From assembly GCF_016950255.1 (NCBI RefSeq), contig NZ_JACGFN010000002.1:434001-498000 (forward strand): 64,000 nucleotides of DNA, given 5' to 3'. A program made the position numbers and the translations under genes. The notes under the pieces are model-generated. The model was not told the origin of the DNA and did not search any database. It saw only the letters and a list, made by a program, of their open reading frames with translations. The stretch's first letter is position 1, and each line of letters begins with the position of its first letter. Positions 29,252 through 38,626 of this stretch are shown here, piece by piece. The DNA is from Pectobacterium brasiliense (GTDB taxonomy: Bacteria; Pseudomonadota; Gammaproteobacteria; Enterobacterales; Enterobacteriaceae).

Positions 29252-32200
29252 TCAGCTAGACGGTTCTGGCTTGCTGACCAGACTTTCAAGCGACGGCAAT
29301 GCACCGTTATAGTGTTCCAACGTAATCGACACTGCAACCGTTCCGCCTTTATCCGCCGTAAAGTTCCCTGCGGTGCTCACTTCAATCGTCGGTGAACCAT
29401 GATTATCGGTAATGCGAATATAGCGGCTGATATCGGTGCCCTCCTCCAGTTCGCCAACCAGATCGCTTAAATCAATCCGGTCACCTTCTTTGGCATTGAA
29501 GTCTTTGATCACATCGTTGCCGATATCACCAGCCTGCCACTTAAAGGTATCCGCACCCGCCCCGCCGATGAGCGTATCGCCCCCTGCGCCGCCGATCAGG
29601 ATGTCATCTCCCGCACCGCCATAGAGCAGATCATTACCTTCTCCGCCAATCAACGTATCATTTCCACCTTGGCCAAAAAGAATATCATTCCCTGCTCCAC
29701 CGTTGAGTATGTCATTGCCATCTTTCGCCGACGACAAATCAAACTCCGCGCTGTGCGTGGCAATATAACCATGCATCTCTTTCGCAGTGGGTACGCCTGT
29801 TTGCATACCTAACTGCTTGCCGATGTAGTTCTGCAAGGCGGTAATACCATTGCCGTCGATATTAGGAAACGACACGACATCGCCGAACAGAATGTCATTC
29901 CCCAACCCGCCATTGAGTTGATCATTACCGGCATGTATCGATTCGCTGCTGCCCAGAATCGCTTTATTTAGGTTAGCAGGATCAATATGATCCTGAACCA
30001 CACCATCGGTGTCATAGCGCTTCAGCGTATCGCCATTTAAATCAGCACCAATACCGATCGCTTCAATCGTCGACTGCTTCTTCAGCAAATTGAAGGCCTG
30101 AGCCGCGTTGGTGTTGCTGACATCGCGGTTGCCTGAATTATCAACCCAGTGCCAATTGCCTCGGTAGTCCTGCGTCCAGTAGCTGCTGTTATTACCCACG
30201 CCGCCCAGAGAGGATATTTCATACGTTCCATCCCCTTGCGCGTGTACTTGCCCAATGACCGTACCTACGACTTTCTTACTGTCATCGCTCCAGGCATATT
30301 GATAAACGTTACCTTTACTATCAATCACTTCGCGGACAGCCCCGCGTACATCCATAGAGTAAGACTGCCCCGGTTTGTAGGCGATATTGTCAATATTCAG
30401 CGACTGCCACCAGTCGCTCACGCGCACTTCATTGGCCTCGTTGGTCTGGTAGTAAGTTGGCTCACCGTCGGTGATGAAATATGTCAGGTTATTACCCACA
30501 TTCTTTTTCACCACATCACTTTGGAACCAGTTTGCCGTCGTCTTGAATACATCTTCATAGTTGGTTCCACCGCCTGCGGAAGATCCCCCCACCATTGAAT
30601 TCAATACGGCGGTCAGCTTGTTAAGTGCATTGGTGTCGTTCAGATTTACAGATACGGTTTTACCCACCTGCGTATCAAAGTCAGCCAGGAACACGTTCAC
30701 CGTGCCAGAATTCGCGCCGCCAGCACTGTTGATCAGACTTTTGAATACGTTACTCAACGACGTGCGCGCATTGTCGATATCCGTTGATGACATGCTGCCT
30801 GATGAGTCGACCATAAAGGCAATGTTGTAATTCTGCCCTTCAATGATCTGCAAACCAGATACATCCGCGATCATCACATCATGGCTATGCGTCCCGGACA
30901 TAGTGTCATCGCCTATCGTACCGATACTCATCCCATACTGTTCAACGCCTCCGGCAGAGTATCCGGTCGCCGTATCGTGATTGGCGATTTCTGTCGATGT
31001 CGCCTGCGCGACTACGTTGAATTTACCTGCATCGACTGGCACGTCGAGCGTAATCTTTCCAGCCAGCGTCTGAGCATTGTTGGCGTTCTTGATAATGTAC
31101 GATCCATCGTCACCAACGGTATATTTCACATTGTTAATGTGGTCAGTGAGCACCGTTCCTTTCGGAATCCCCGTGAGCGTAATCCCTGACAGGGTTTCAC
31201 TACCGTCACGATCGGTGAGAGCAGCCGAGACATCAAGAGTATGCGTCTGCGTTCCTGCATGACCGGGCACTTTTTCCACCGTCGCACTGTTGGTGCCTGG
31301 AGTGTAGGTCGTGCCGTCGCTATAGATCACACCTTCAATATTATTGCTAACCTGCGTCGTAAACGAGCCAGACTTGCCGCTGCTATTGGTGTAATTGACC
31401 TTTAGCCCATCCAGCGTATTCACCGACGTATCCTGATTATTGTTCGTGTTGTAGGTCGCGTTATAGGTATAACCCGCCTCTTTTATAACGAACACATAAT
31501 CAGAATGCGCGCTGCTGCCGTTATTCGTCCGGTTACCGTTGAATGAATCCAAATCGCGGTGATCCTTACGATCGGCCGCCCAATCGCTCTGGCGATAAAA
31601 ATAGCCGCTGGTAGAGTGCACAACGAAAATATCGCTGTAGCTACCGTCACCGCTAGTGTTGCCCTGACTGTAATACGCCACCTTACCGGTACCGACCACG
31701 GTAGGCACAGGATCCCCCTCGGTCAGCCAGACGCGAACCCCGTTACCCACTGCGACGATTTTCCCATTTTGTACGTCGAAGCCACCGTTGGCGCTACCGC
31801 CATTCACCTTAATAATTTCTGAAGAGGTCGGCGTCGTGGCACCGCTGGTGATGCTCAGACTCACAACGGGTGCATCGGCTACTGGCGTGATGCCAATATG
31901 CAGTGCGGCCTTATCGCCGGTATTCCCTGCGCTATCGACAGGTCGGTAAGCAATGTCACCCAGCGATGCGCCAGAGACATTAGCCGCAGGCGTAAAGCGT
32001 AGATCGGTGTTGCCCGCCGTAAAGGATTGTCCAGCGGTGACGGCTTTCCAACTCCCGTTATCATTAAAATAGAGCGTGCCAGCGGCAGCAGGCGGCAGAG
32101 ACGAAATCACGATGCTTGTGGTATCGCTCGATACGCCCAGATCGCTCCAGCCAATGTGCAGCGGCGTGTCTTCCGTACCAAACACCGTGTTGTTGTGTGC

Positions 32201-35200
32201 GGCTGGCGGCGTAATATCCATGATAGCCTGACTGCTATCATGCGCATGATTGCCTGCCGCATCGGTTGCCGTCGCCCCTGCAGTAATTTTGCCTTCCGCT
32301 AACGTACTCAGATCGACATTCGTCTGCCATTTTCCGTTCGTCACGGGCACGTCATGCAGCGTAACCGACTTACCATTCACATCGGTAAAGACCAGATCGA
32401 CCTTCTTCTCGTTGCTGGTGCCGCTGACCAGGGTGTTTTTCGACTCACTCTGGCTGACATAGCCATCGTTACCCGCGAAATTCGTAATATCAATTTCTGG
32501 TGCGGTTGTATCCACGCTGTATGTATGATGGGTATTCGCCGTGGTGGTATTCCCCGCCGCATCACGCGTGGTCACGCTGGCACTAATGTCACTGTTAGCC
32601 GCCAGTACAGAACCGGGAACACTCACACTCCAGGTTTTTCCATCGGCATTCACCGTCGTCTGGTAGGTTTCGGCGCCGACTTTAACCGTAACGCTATCGC
32701 CCGCCCTAATCTCATTGCCGACTTTTCCGGTAACAGAGATCGTTTGTCTGGATTCATTAGCATTAATCACGTTATCTGACGTGACATTATCAATTGAAAT
32801 TGAAGCAACAGGCGCAACCGTATCGACGCCATAAGCATGACTGGTGTTGGCGGTGGTGACGTTACCTACCGTATCGCGAGTGGTGACGGTCGCACTCACA
32901 TCACCGTTTGCTGCCAGCACGGAACCGGGAACATTCACGCTCCAGGTCTTGCCATCGGTATTCACCGTCGTCTGGTAAGTCTCCGTGCCGACTTTCACGG
33001 TAACCGCATCGCCCGCTTTGACTTCATTGCCCACCTGACCCGTGACGGCGATCGTCTGACCGGATTCGCTGACGTTAATCACGTTATCCGACGTGACGTT
33101 ATCAATAGAGATCGACGCGACTGGCGCAACGGTATCGACACCGTAGGCGTGACTGGTATTCGCCGTGGTGACGTTGCCCGCGGCATCTCGAGTAGTAACG
33201 GACGCACTCACATCACCGTTCGTAGCCAGCACAGAACCGGGAACATTCACGTTCCAGGTCTTGCCGTCGATATTCACCGTCGTCTGGTAGGTTTCCGTGC
33301 CGACGGTAACGGTGATCGCATCGCCCGCTTTAACGTCGTTATCGACTTTCCCCGTCACCGCAATCGTCTGCCCAGACTCGCTGGCATTGATCACGTTATC
33401 CGACGTGACGTTATCGATAGAAATTGAGGCAACTGGCGCAACCGTATCGACGCCATAAGCATGACTGGTGTTGGCGGTGGTAGCGTTGCCTGCGGTATCA
33501 CGCGTGGTCACGCTGGCACTAATGTCACTGTTAGCCGCCAGTACCGAACCGGGAACACTCACACTCCAGGTTTTTCCATCGGCATTCACCGTCGTCTGGT
33601 AGGTTTCGGTGCCGACTTTAACCGTAACGCTATCGCCCGCCCTAACCTCATTGCCGACTTTTCCGGTAACAGGGATCGTTTGTCTGGATTCATTAGCATT
33701 AATCACGTTATCTGACGTGACATTATCAATTGAAATTGAAGCAACAGGCGCAACCGTATCGACGCCATAAGCATGACTGGTATTCGCGGTGGTGACGTTA
33801 CCTACCGTATCGCGTGTGGTGACGGTCGCACTCACATCACCGTTCGCAGCCAGCACGGATCCCGGAACATTGACGCTCCAGGTCTTGCCATCGGTATTCA
33901 CCGTGGTCTGGTAAGTCTCGGTGCCGACTTTTACGGTAACCGCATCGCCCGCTTTGACTTCATTATCGACTTTACCAGTGACCGCTATGGTTTGGCCGGA
34001 CTCGGTCGCATTAATCACGTTATCCGACGTGACGTTATCGATAGAAATTGAAGCGACTGGTGCCACCGTATCCACACCGTAAGTGTGATTCGTGTTCGCA
34101 GTCGTGATATTACCTGCGGTATCACGGGTAGTGACCGAAGCAGAGATGTCACCGTTAGCAGCAAGTACAGAACCGGGAACATTGACGCTCCAGGTTTTAC
34201 CGTCGGCATTCACCGTGGTCTGGTAGGTTTCGGTACCCACTTTCACGGTAACCGCATCGCCAACTTTGACTTCATTACCGACCTGACCGGTCACAGCAAT
34301 AGTCTGACCGGATTCGGTCGTATTAATCACGTTATCGCTGGTGACATCATCAATTGAAATTGAGGCAACTGGCGCGACGGTATCCACACCGTAAGTGTGG
34401 CTGGTGTTCGCAGTCGTGACATTACCGGCGGTATCGCGGGTAGTGACCGAAGCTGAGACATCACCATTAGCAGCCAGTACAGAACCGGGAACATTCACGC
34501 TCCAGGTCTTGCCATCGGTATTCACCGTCGTCTGATAGGTCTCGTTACCGACTTTCACGGTAACCGCATCGCCCGCTTTCACGTCGTTATCGACTTTACC
34601 GGTGACGACGATTGTCTGGCCGGACTCGGCCGCGTTAATCACGTTATCGCTGGTGACATCATCAATTGAAATTGAGGCAACTGGAGCGACGGTATCAACA
34701 CCGTAAGTGTGGCTGGTGTTCGCAGTCGTGACATTACCGGCGGTATCGCGGGTGGTGACGGTCGCACTGATATCACCGTTAGCAGCAAGTACCGATCCTG
34801 GAACATTGACGCTCCAGGTCTTGCCATCGGTATTGACGGTGGTCTGGTACGTCTCGGTACCCACTTTGACGGTAACCACATCACCTGCTTTGACTTCATT
34901 ACCCACCTGACCGGTCACCGCTATCGTCTGGCCGGACTCGGTCGCATTGATCACGTTATCCGACGTGACATTGTCGATAGCGATCGACGCGACTGGTGCA
35001 ACGGTATCGACACCGTAGGCGTGACTGGCGTTGGCGGTGGTGACATTGCCTGCGGTATCGCGCGTGGTGACGGTAGCGCTGATATCACCGTTAGCGGCCA
35101 GTACCGATCCCGGTACGTTGACGCTCCAGGTTTTACCATCGCTATTCACCGTGGTCTGGTACGTCTCGGTACCCACTTTGACGGTAACCGCATCACCTGC

Positions 35201-38200
35201 TTTGACTTCATTACCCACCTGACCAGTGACCGCAATCGTCTGCCCAGACTCGCTGGCATTGATCACGTTATCCGACGTGACATTGTCGATAGCAATCGAT
35301 GCGGTTGGCGCAACCGTATCCACACCGTAAGCGTGATTCGTGTTCGCAGTCGTGATATTACCTGCGGTATCACGGGTAGTGACCGAAGCAGAGACATCAC
35401 CGTTAGCAGCAAGTACAGAACCGGGAACATTGACGCTCCAGGTTTTGCCATCGGTATTCACCGTGGTCTGGTACGTCTCGGTACCGACTTTAACGGTAAC
35501 CGCGTCGCCCGCTTTGACTTCATTGCCAACCTGACCGGTGACAGAAATAGCCTGACCAGATTCGCTGGCGTTAATCACGTTATCGGACGTGACGTTATCA
35601 ATTGAAATTGAAGCCACTGGCGCAACCGTATCCACGCCGTAAGCGTGGCTGGTGTTCGCAGTCGTGACATTACCCGCGGTATCACGGGTGGTGACCGTCG
35701 CACTCACATCACCGTTTGCTGCCAGCACGGAACCGGGCACGTTGACGCTCCAGGTTTTACCATCGGTATTCACTGTCGTCTGGTAAGTCTCGGTGCCGAC
35801 TTTTACCGTAACGGCATCGCCCGCTTTCACTTCATTGCCAACCTGACCCGTGACGGCAATGGTTTGACCGGACTCGGTAGCATTAATCACGTTATCCGAC
35901 GTGACGTTATCAATAGCGATCGACGCAACTGGCGCAACCGTATCGACGCCATAAGCATGACTGGTGTTGGCGGTGGTAGCGTTGCCTGCCGTATCGCGGG
36001 TAGTGACCGAAGCTGAGACATCGCCGTTCGCGGCCAGCACAGCTCCCGGGACATTCACGCTCCAGGTCTTGCCGTCGGTATTCACCGTGGTCTGGTAGGT
36101 CTCGGTACCCACTTTAACTGTGATCGCATCGCCCGCTTTGACTTCATTACCGACCTGACCGGTGACCGCAATCGTCTGACCGGATTCGGTCGCATTGATG
36201 ACATTGTCTGACGTGACGTTATCAATAGAGATAGACGCCACGGGAGCAACCGTATCGACACCGTAAGTGTGGCTGGCGTTGGCGGTGGTGACATTGCCTG
36301 CGGTATCGCGCGTGGTGACGGTAGCGCTGATATCACCGTTAGCAGCAAGTACCGATCCCGGCACATTCACGCTCCAGGTTTTGCCGTCGGCATTCACCGT
36401 GGTCTGGTACGTCTCGGTACCGATTTTGACGGTAACCGCGTCGCCTGCTTTGACTTCATTGCCAACCTGTCCCGTGACCGCTATCGTCTGACCGGACTCG
36501 GTAGCATTAATGACGTTATCGGACGTAACATTGTCGATAGAAATTGAGGCAACAGGCGCAACCGTATCGACACCGTAAGTGTGGCTGGTGTTCGCAGTCG
36601 TGACATTACCGGCGGTATCGCGGGTGGTGACGGTCGCGCTGATATCACCGTTAGCAGCCAGTACAGAACCGGGAACATTCACGCTCCAGGTTTTGCCATC
36701 GGTATTCACCGTGGTCTGGTAGGTTTCGGTACCGACTTTTACGGTAACCGCGTCGCCCGCTTTGACTTCATTACCGACCTGACCGGTGACGGCAATGGTT
36801 TGACCGGACTCGCTGGCATTGATGACGTTATCGGACGTGACGTTATCAATAGAGATCGACGCAACTGGCGCAACCGTATCCACACCATAAGCATGACTGG
36901 TATTCGCGGTAGTGGCGTTACCTGCGGTATCGCGCGTAGTGACAGTCGCCGAGATATCACCATTAGCGGCCAGCACAACGCCCGGAACATTGACACTCCA
37001 GGTCTTGCCGTCGGTATTGACGGTGGTCTGGTAGGTTTCGGTGCCGACTTTAACCGTGATCGCGTCGCCTGCTTTCACGTCATTATCAACTTTACCGGTC
37101 ACCGCGATCGTCTGACCCGATTCGGAAGCATTAATGACATTGTCTGAAGTAACGTTATCAATAGAGATAGACGCCACGGGAGCAACCGTATCGACGCCAT
37201 AAGTGTGACTGGTATTGGCGGTGGTGACGTTGCCTGCGGTATCTCGAGTAGTAACGGACGCACTCACATCACCGTTCGCAGCCAGCACAGAACCGGGAAC
37301 ATTGACGCTCCAGGTCTTGCCATCGGCATTCACCGTGGTCTGATAGGTTTCGGTGCCAACGGTAACGGTGATCGCATCGCCCGCTTTAACGTCATTATCG
37401 ACTTTCCCCGTCACCGCAATCGTCTGACCGGACTCGGCCGCGTTAATCACGTTATCGGACGTGACGTTATCAATAGAGATTGACGCGACTGGCGCAACCG
37501 TATCGACACCGTAGGCGTGGCTGGTGTTGGCGGTGGTAGCGTTGCCTGCCGTATCGCGGGTGGTAACCGTCGCCGAGATATCGCCATTCGCTACCAGCAC
37601 AGAACCGGGAACATTCACGCTCCAGGTCTTGCCATCGGTATTCACCGTCGTCTGGTAAGTCTCGGTGCCGACTTTTACGGTAACCGCATCGCCCGCTTTG
37701 ACTTCATTACCGACCTGACCGGTGACGGCAATGGTTTGACCGGACTCGCTGGCATTGATGACGTTATCGGACGTGACGTTATCAATAGAGATCGACGCAA
37801 CTGGCGCAACCGTATCCACACCATAAGCGTGACTGGTATTCACGGTAGTGGCGTTACCTGCGGTATCGCGCGTGGTGACCGTAGCGCTGACATCACTATT
37901 CGCTGCCAGCACCGCTCCCGGCACATTGACGCTCCAGGTTTTACCGTCAGCATTGACAGTGGTCTGGTAGGTTTCGGCACCCACTTTAACGGTGACTGCA
38001 TCACCGGCTTTGACTTCATTGCCCACCTGACCGGTGACCGCTATCGTCTGACCGGACTCGGTAGCATTAATGACGTTATCGGACGTAACATTGTCGATAG
38101 AAATTGAGGCAACAGGCGCAACCGTATCGACACCGTAAGTGTGGCTGGTGTTCGCAGTCGTGACATTACCGGCGGTATCGCGGGTGGTGACGGTCGCGCT

Positions 38201-38626
38201 GATATCACCGTTAGCAGCAAGTACCGATCCTGGAACATTGACGCTCCAGGTCTTGCCGTCGGTATTGACGGTCGTCTGATAGGTCTCGGTACCGACTTTA
38301 ACGGTAACCGCGTCGCCCGCTTTGACTTCATTACCGACCTGACCGGTGACGGCAATGGTTTGACCGGACTCGCTGGCATTGATGACGTTATCGGACGTGA
38401 CGTTATCAATAGAGATCGACGCAACTGGCGCAACCGTATCCACACCGTAAGCGTGACTGGTATTGCGCGGTAGTGGCGTTACCTGCGGTATCGCGCGTAG
38501 TGACCGTCGCCGAGATATCACCATTAGCGGCCAGCACACGCTCCGGAACATTGACGCTCCAGGTTTTGCCGTCGGTATTGACGGTGGTCTGGTAGGTTTC
38601 GGTGCCGACTTTAACCGTGATCGCAT
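29252..38626 (-). CDS. lapA: Giant LapA-like RTX adhesin, C-terminal fragment after a frameshift
   Basis: The frame carries about 3,070 genuine residues of a surface adhesin; its first 54 residues (38626-38465) are out-of-frame translation of a repeat, so true sequence begins near 38464. It holds the remaining 104-residue Ig-like repeats down to 32516, then non-identical modules (29.3-32.5 kb): two more Ig-like units, an unassigned domain (about 31290-31860), and a vWA domain (about 30000-30840; MIDAS motif DSSGSMS, later FITDGEPT). RTX nonapeptides of GGAGNDILF type follow (29540-29715), with a C-terminal type I secretion signal. This half contains the export signal but lacks the retention module. 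Joining both halves by removing one base gives 4,574 residues. Confidence 0.9.
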   Translation of the reverse strand: MRSRLKSAPKPTRPPSIPTAKPGASMFRSVCWPLMVISRRRSLRAIPQVTPLPRNTSHAYGVDTVAPVASISIDNVTSDNVINASESGQTIAVTGQVGNEVKAGDAVTVKVGTETYQTTVNTDGKTWSVNVPGSVLAANGDISATVTTRDTAGNVTTANTSHTYGVDTVAPVASISIDNVTSDNVINATESGQTIAVTGQVGNEVKAGDAVTVKVGAETYQTTVNADGKTWSVNVPGAVLAANSDVSATVTTRDTAGNATTVNTSHAYGVDTVAPVASISIDNVTSDNVINASESGQTIAVTGQVGNEVKAGDAVTVKVGTETYQTTVNTDGKTWSVNVPGSVLVANGDISATVTTRDTAGNATTANTSHAYGVDTVAPVASISIDNVTSDNVINAAESGQTIAVTGKVDNDVKAGDAITVTVGTETYQTTVNADGKTWSVNVPGSVLAANGDVSASVTTRDTAGNVTTANTSHTYGVDTVAPVASISIDNVTSDNVINASESGQTIAVTGKVDNDVKAGDAITVKVGTETYQTTVNTDGKTWSVNVPGVVLAANGDISATVTTRDTAGNATTANTSHAYGVDTVAPVASISIDNVTSDNVINASESGQTIAVTGQVGNEVKAGDAVTVKVGTETYQTTVNTDGKTWSVNVPGSVLAANGDISATVTTRDTAGNVTTANTSHTYGVDTVAPVASISIDNVTSDNVINATESGQTIAVTGQVGNEVKAGDAVTVKIGTETYQTTVNADGKTWSVNVPGSVLAANGDISATVTTRDTAGNVTTANASHTYGVDTVAPVASISIDNVTSDNVINATESGQTIAVTGQVGNEVKAGDAITVKVGTETYQTTVNTDGKTWSVNVPGAVLAANGDVSASVTTRDTAGNATTANTSHAYGVDTVAPVASIAIDNVTSDNVINATESGQTIAVTGQVGNEVKAGDAVTVKVGTETYQTTVNTDGKTWSVNVPGSVLAANGDVSATVTTRDTAGNVTTANTSHAYGVDTVAPVASISIDNVTSDNVINASESGQAISVTGQVGNEVKAGDAVTVKVGTETYQTTVNTDGKTWSVNVPGSVLAANGDVSASVTTRDTAGNITTANTNHAYGVDTVAPTASIAIDNVTSDNVINASESGQTIAVTGQVGNEVKAGDAVTVKVGTETYQTTVNSDGKTWSVNVPGSVLAANGDISATVTTRDTAGNVTTANASHAYGVDTVAPVASIAIDNVTSDNVINATESGQTIAVTGQVGNEVKAGDVVTVKVGTETYQTTVNTDGKTWSVNVPGSVLAANGDISATVTTRDTAGNVTTANTSHTYGVDTVAPVASISIDDVTSDNVINAAESGQTIVVTGKVDNDVKAGDAVTVKVGNETYQTTVNTDGKTWSVNVPGSVLAANGDVSASVTTRDTAGNVTTANTSHTYGVDTVAPVASISIDDVTSDNVINTTESGQTIAVTGQVGNEVKVGDAVTVKVGTETYQTTVNADGKTWSVNVPGSVLAANGDISASVTTRDTAGNITTANTNHTYGVDTVAPVASISIDNVTSDNVINATESGQTIAVTGKVDNEVKAGDAVTVKVGTETYQTTVNTDGKTWSVNVPGSVLAANGDVSATVTTRDTVGNVTTANTSHAYGVDTVAPVASISIDNVTSDNVINANESRQTIPVTGKVGNEVRAGDSVTVKVGTETYQTTVNADGKTWSVSVPGSVLAANSDISASVTTRDTAGNATTANTSHAYGVDTVAPVASISIDNVTSDNVINASESGQTIAVTGKVDNDVKAGDAITVTVGTETYQTTVNIDGKTWNVNVPGSVLATNGDVSASVTTRDAAGNVTTANTSHAYGVDTVAPVASISIDNVTSDNVINVSESGQTIAVTGQVGNEVKAGDAVTVKVGTETYQTTVNTDGKTWSVNVPGSVLAANGDVSATVTTRDTVGNVTTANTSHAYGVDTVAPVASISIDNVTSDNVINANESRQTISVTGKVGNEIRAGDSVTVKVGAETYQTTVNADGKTWSVSVPGSVLAANSDISASVTTRDAAGNTTTANTHHTYSVDTTAPEIDITNFAGNDGYVSQSESKNTLVSGTSNEKKVDLVFTDVNGKSVTLHDVPVTNGKWQTNVDLSTLAEGKITAGATATDAAGNHAHDSSQAIMDITPPAAHNNTVFGTEDTPLHIGWSDLGVSSDTTSIVISSLPPAAAGTLYFNDNGSWKAVTAGQSFTAGNTDLRFTPAANVSGASLGDIAYRPVDSAGNTGDKAALHIGITPVADAPVVSLSITSGATTPTSSEIIKVNGGSANGGFDVQNGKIVAVGNGVRVWLTEGDPVPTVVGTGKVAYYSQGNTSGDGSYSDIFVVHSTSGYFYRQSDWAADRKDHRDLDSFNGNRTNNGSSAHSDYVFVIKEAGYTYNATYNTNNNQDTSVNTLDGLKVNYTNSSGKSGSFTTQVSNNIEGVIYSDGTTYTPGTNSATVEKVPGHAGTQTHTLDVSAALTDRDGSETLSGITLTGIPKGTVLTDHINNVKYTVGDDGSYIIKNANNAQTLAGKITLDVPVDAGKFNVVAQATSTEIANHDTATGYSAGGVEQYGMSIGTIGDDTMSGTHSHDVMIADVSGLQIIEGQNYNIAFMVDSSGSMSSTDIDNARTSLSNVFKSLINSAGGANSGTVNVFLADFDTQVGKTVSVNLNDTNALNKLTAVLNSMVGGSSAGGGTNYEDVFKTTANWFQSDVVKKNVGNNLTYFITDGEPTYYQTNEANEVRVSDWWQSLNIDNIAYKPGQSYSMDVRGAVREVIDSKGNVYQYAWSDDSKKVVGTVIGQVHAQGDGTYEISSLGGVGNNSSYWTQDYRGNWHWVDNSGNRDVSNTNAAQAFNLLKKQSTIEAIGIGADLNGDTLKRYDTDGVVQDHIDPANLNKAILGSSESIHAGNDQLNGGLGNDILFGDVVSFPNIDGNGITALQNYIGKQLGMQTGVPTAKEMHGYIATHSAEFDLSSAKDGNDILNGGAGNDILFGQGGNDTLIGGEGNDLLYGGAGDDILIGGAGGDTLIGGAGADTFKWQAGDIGNDVIKDFNAKEGDRIDLSDLVGELEEGTDISRYIRITDNHGSPTIEVSTAGNFTADKGGTVAVSITLEHYNGALPSLESLVSKPEPSS

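Noticed and set aside
38406..38626. Programmed ribosomal frameshift to join the two adhesin halves
   Set aside because: No slippery heptamer or downstream structure is seen at the junction; a one-base insertion relative to sister repeats explains it better.
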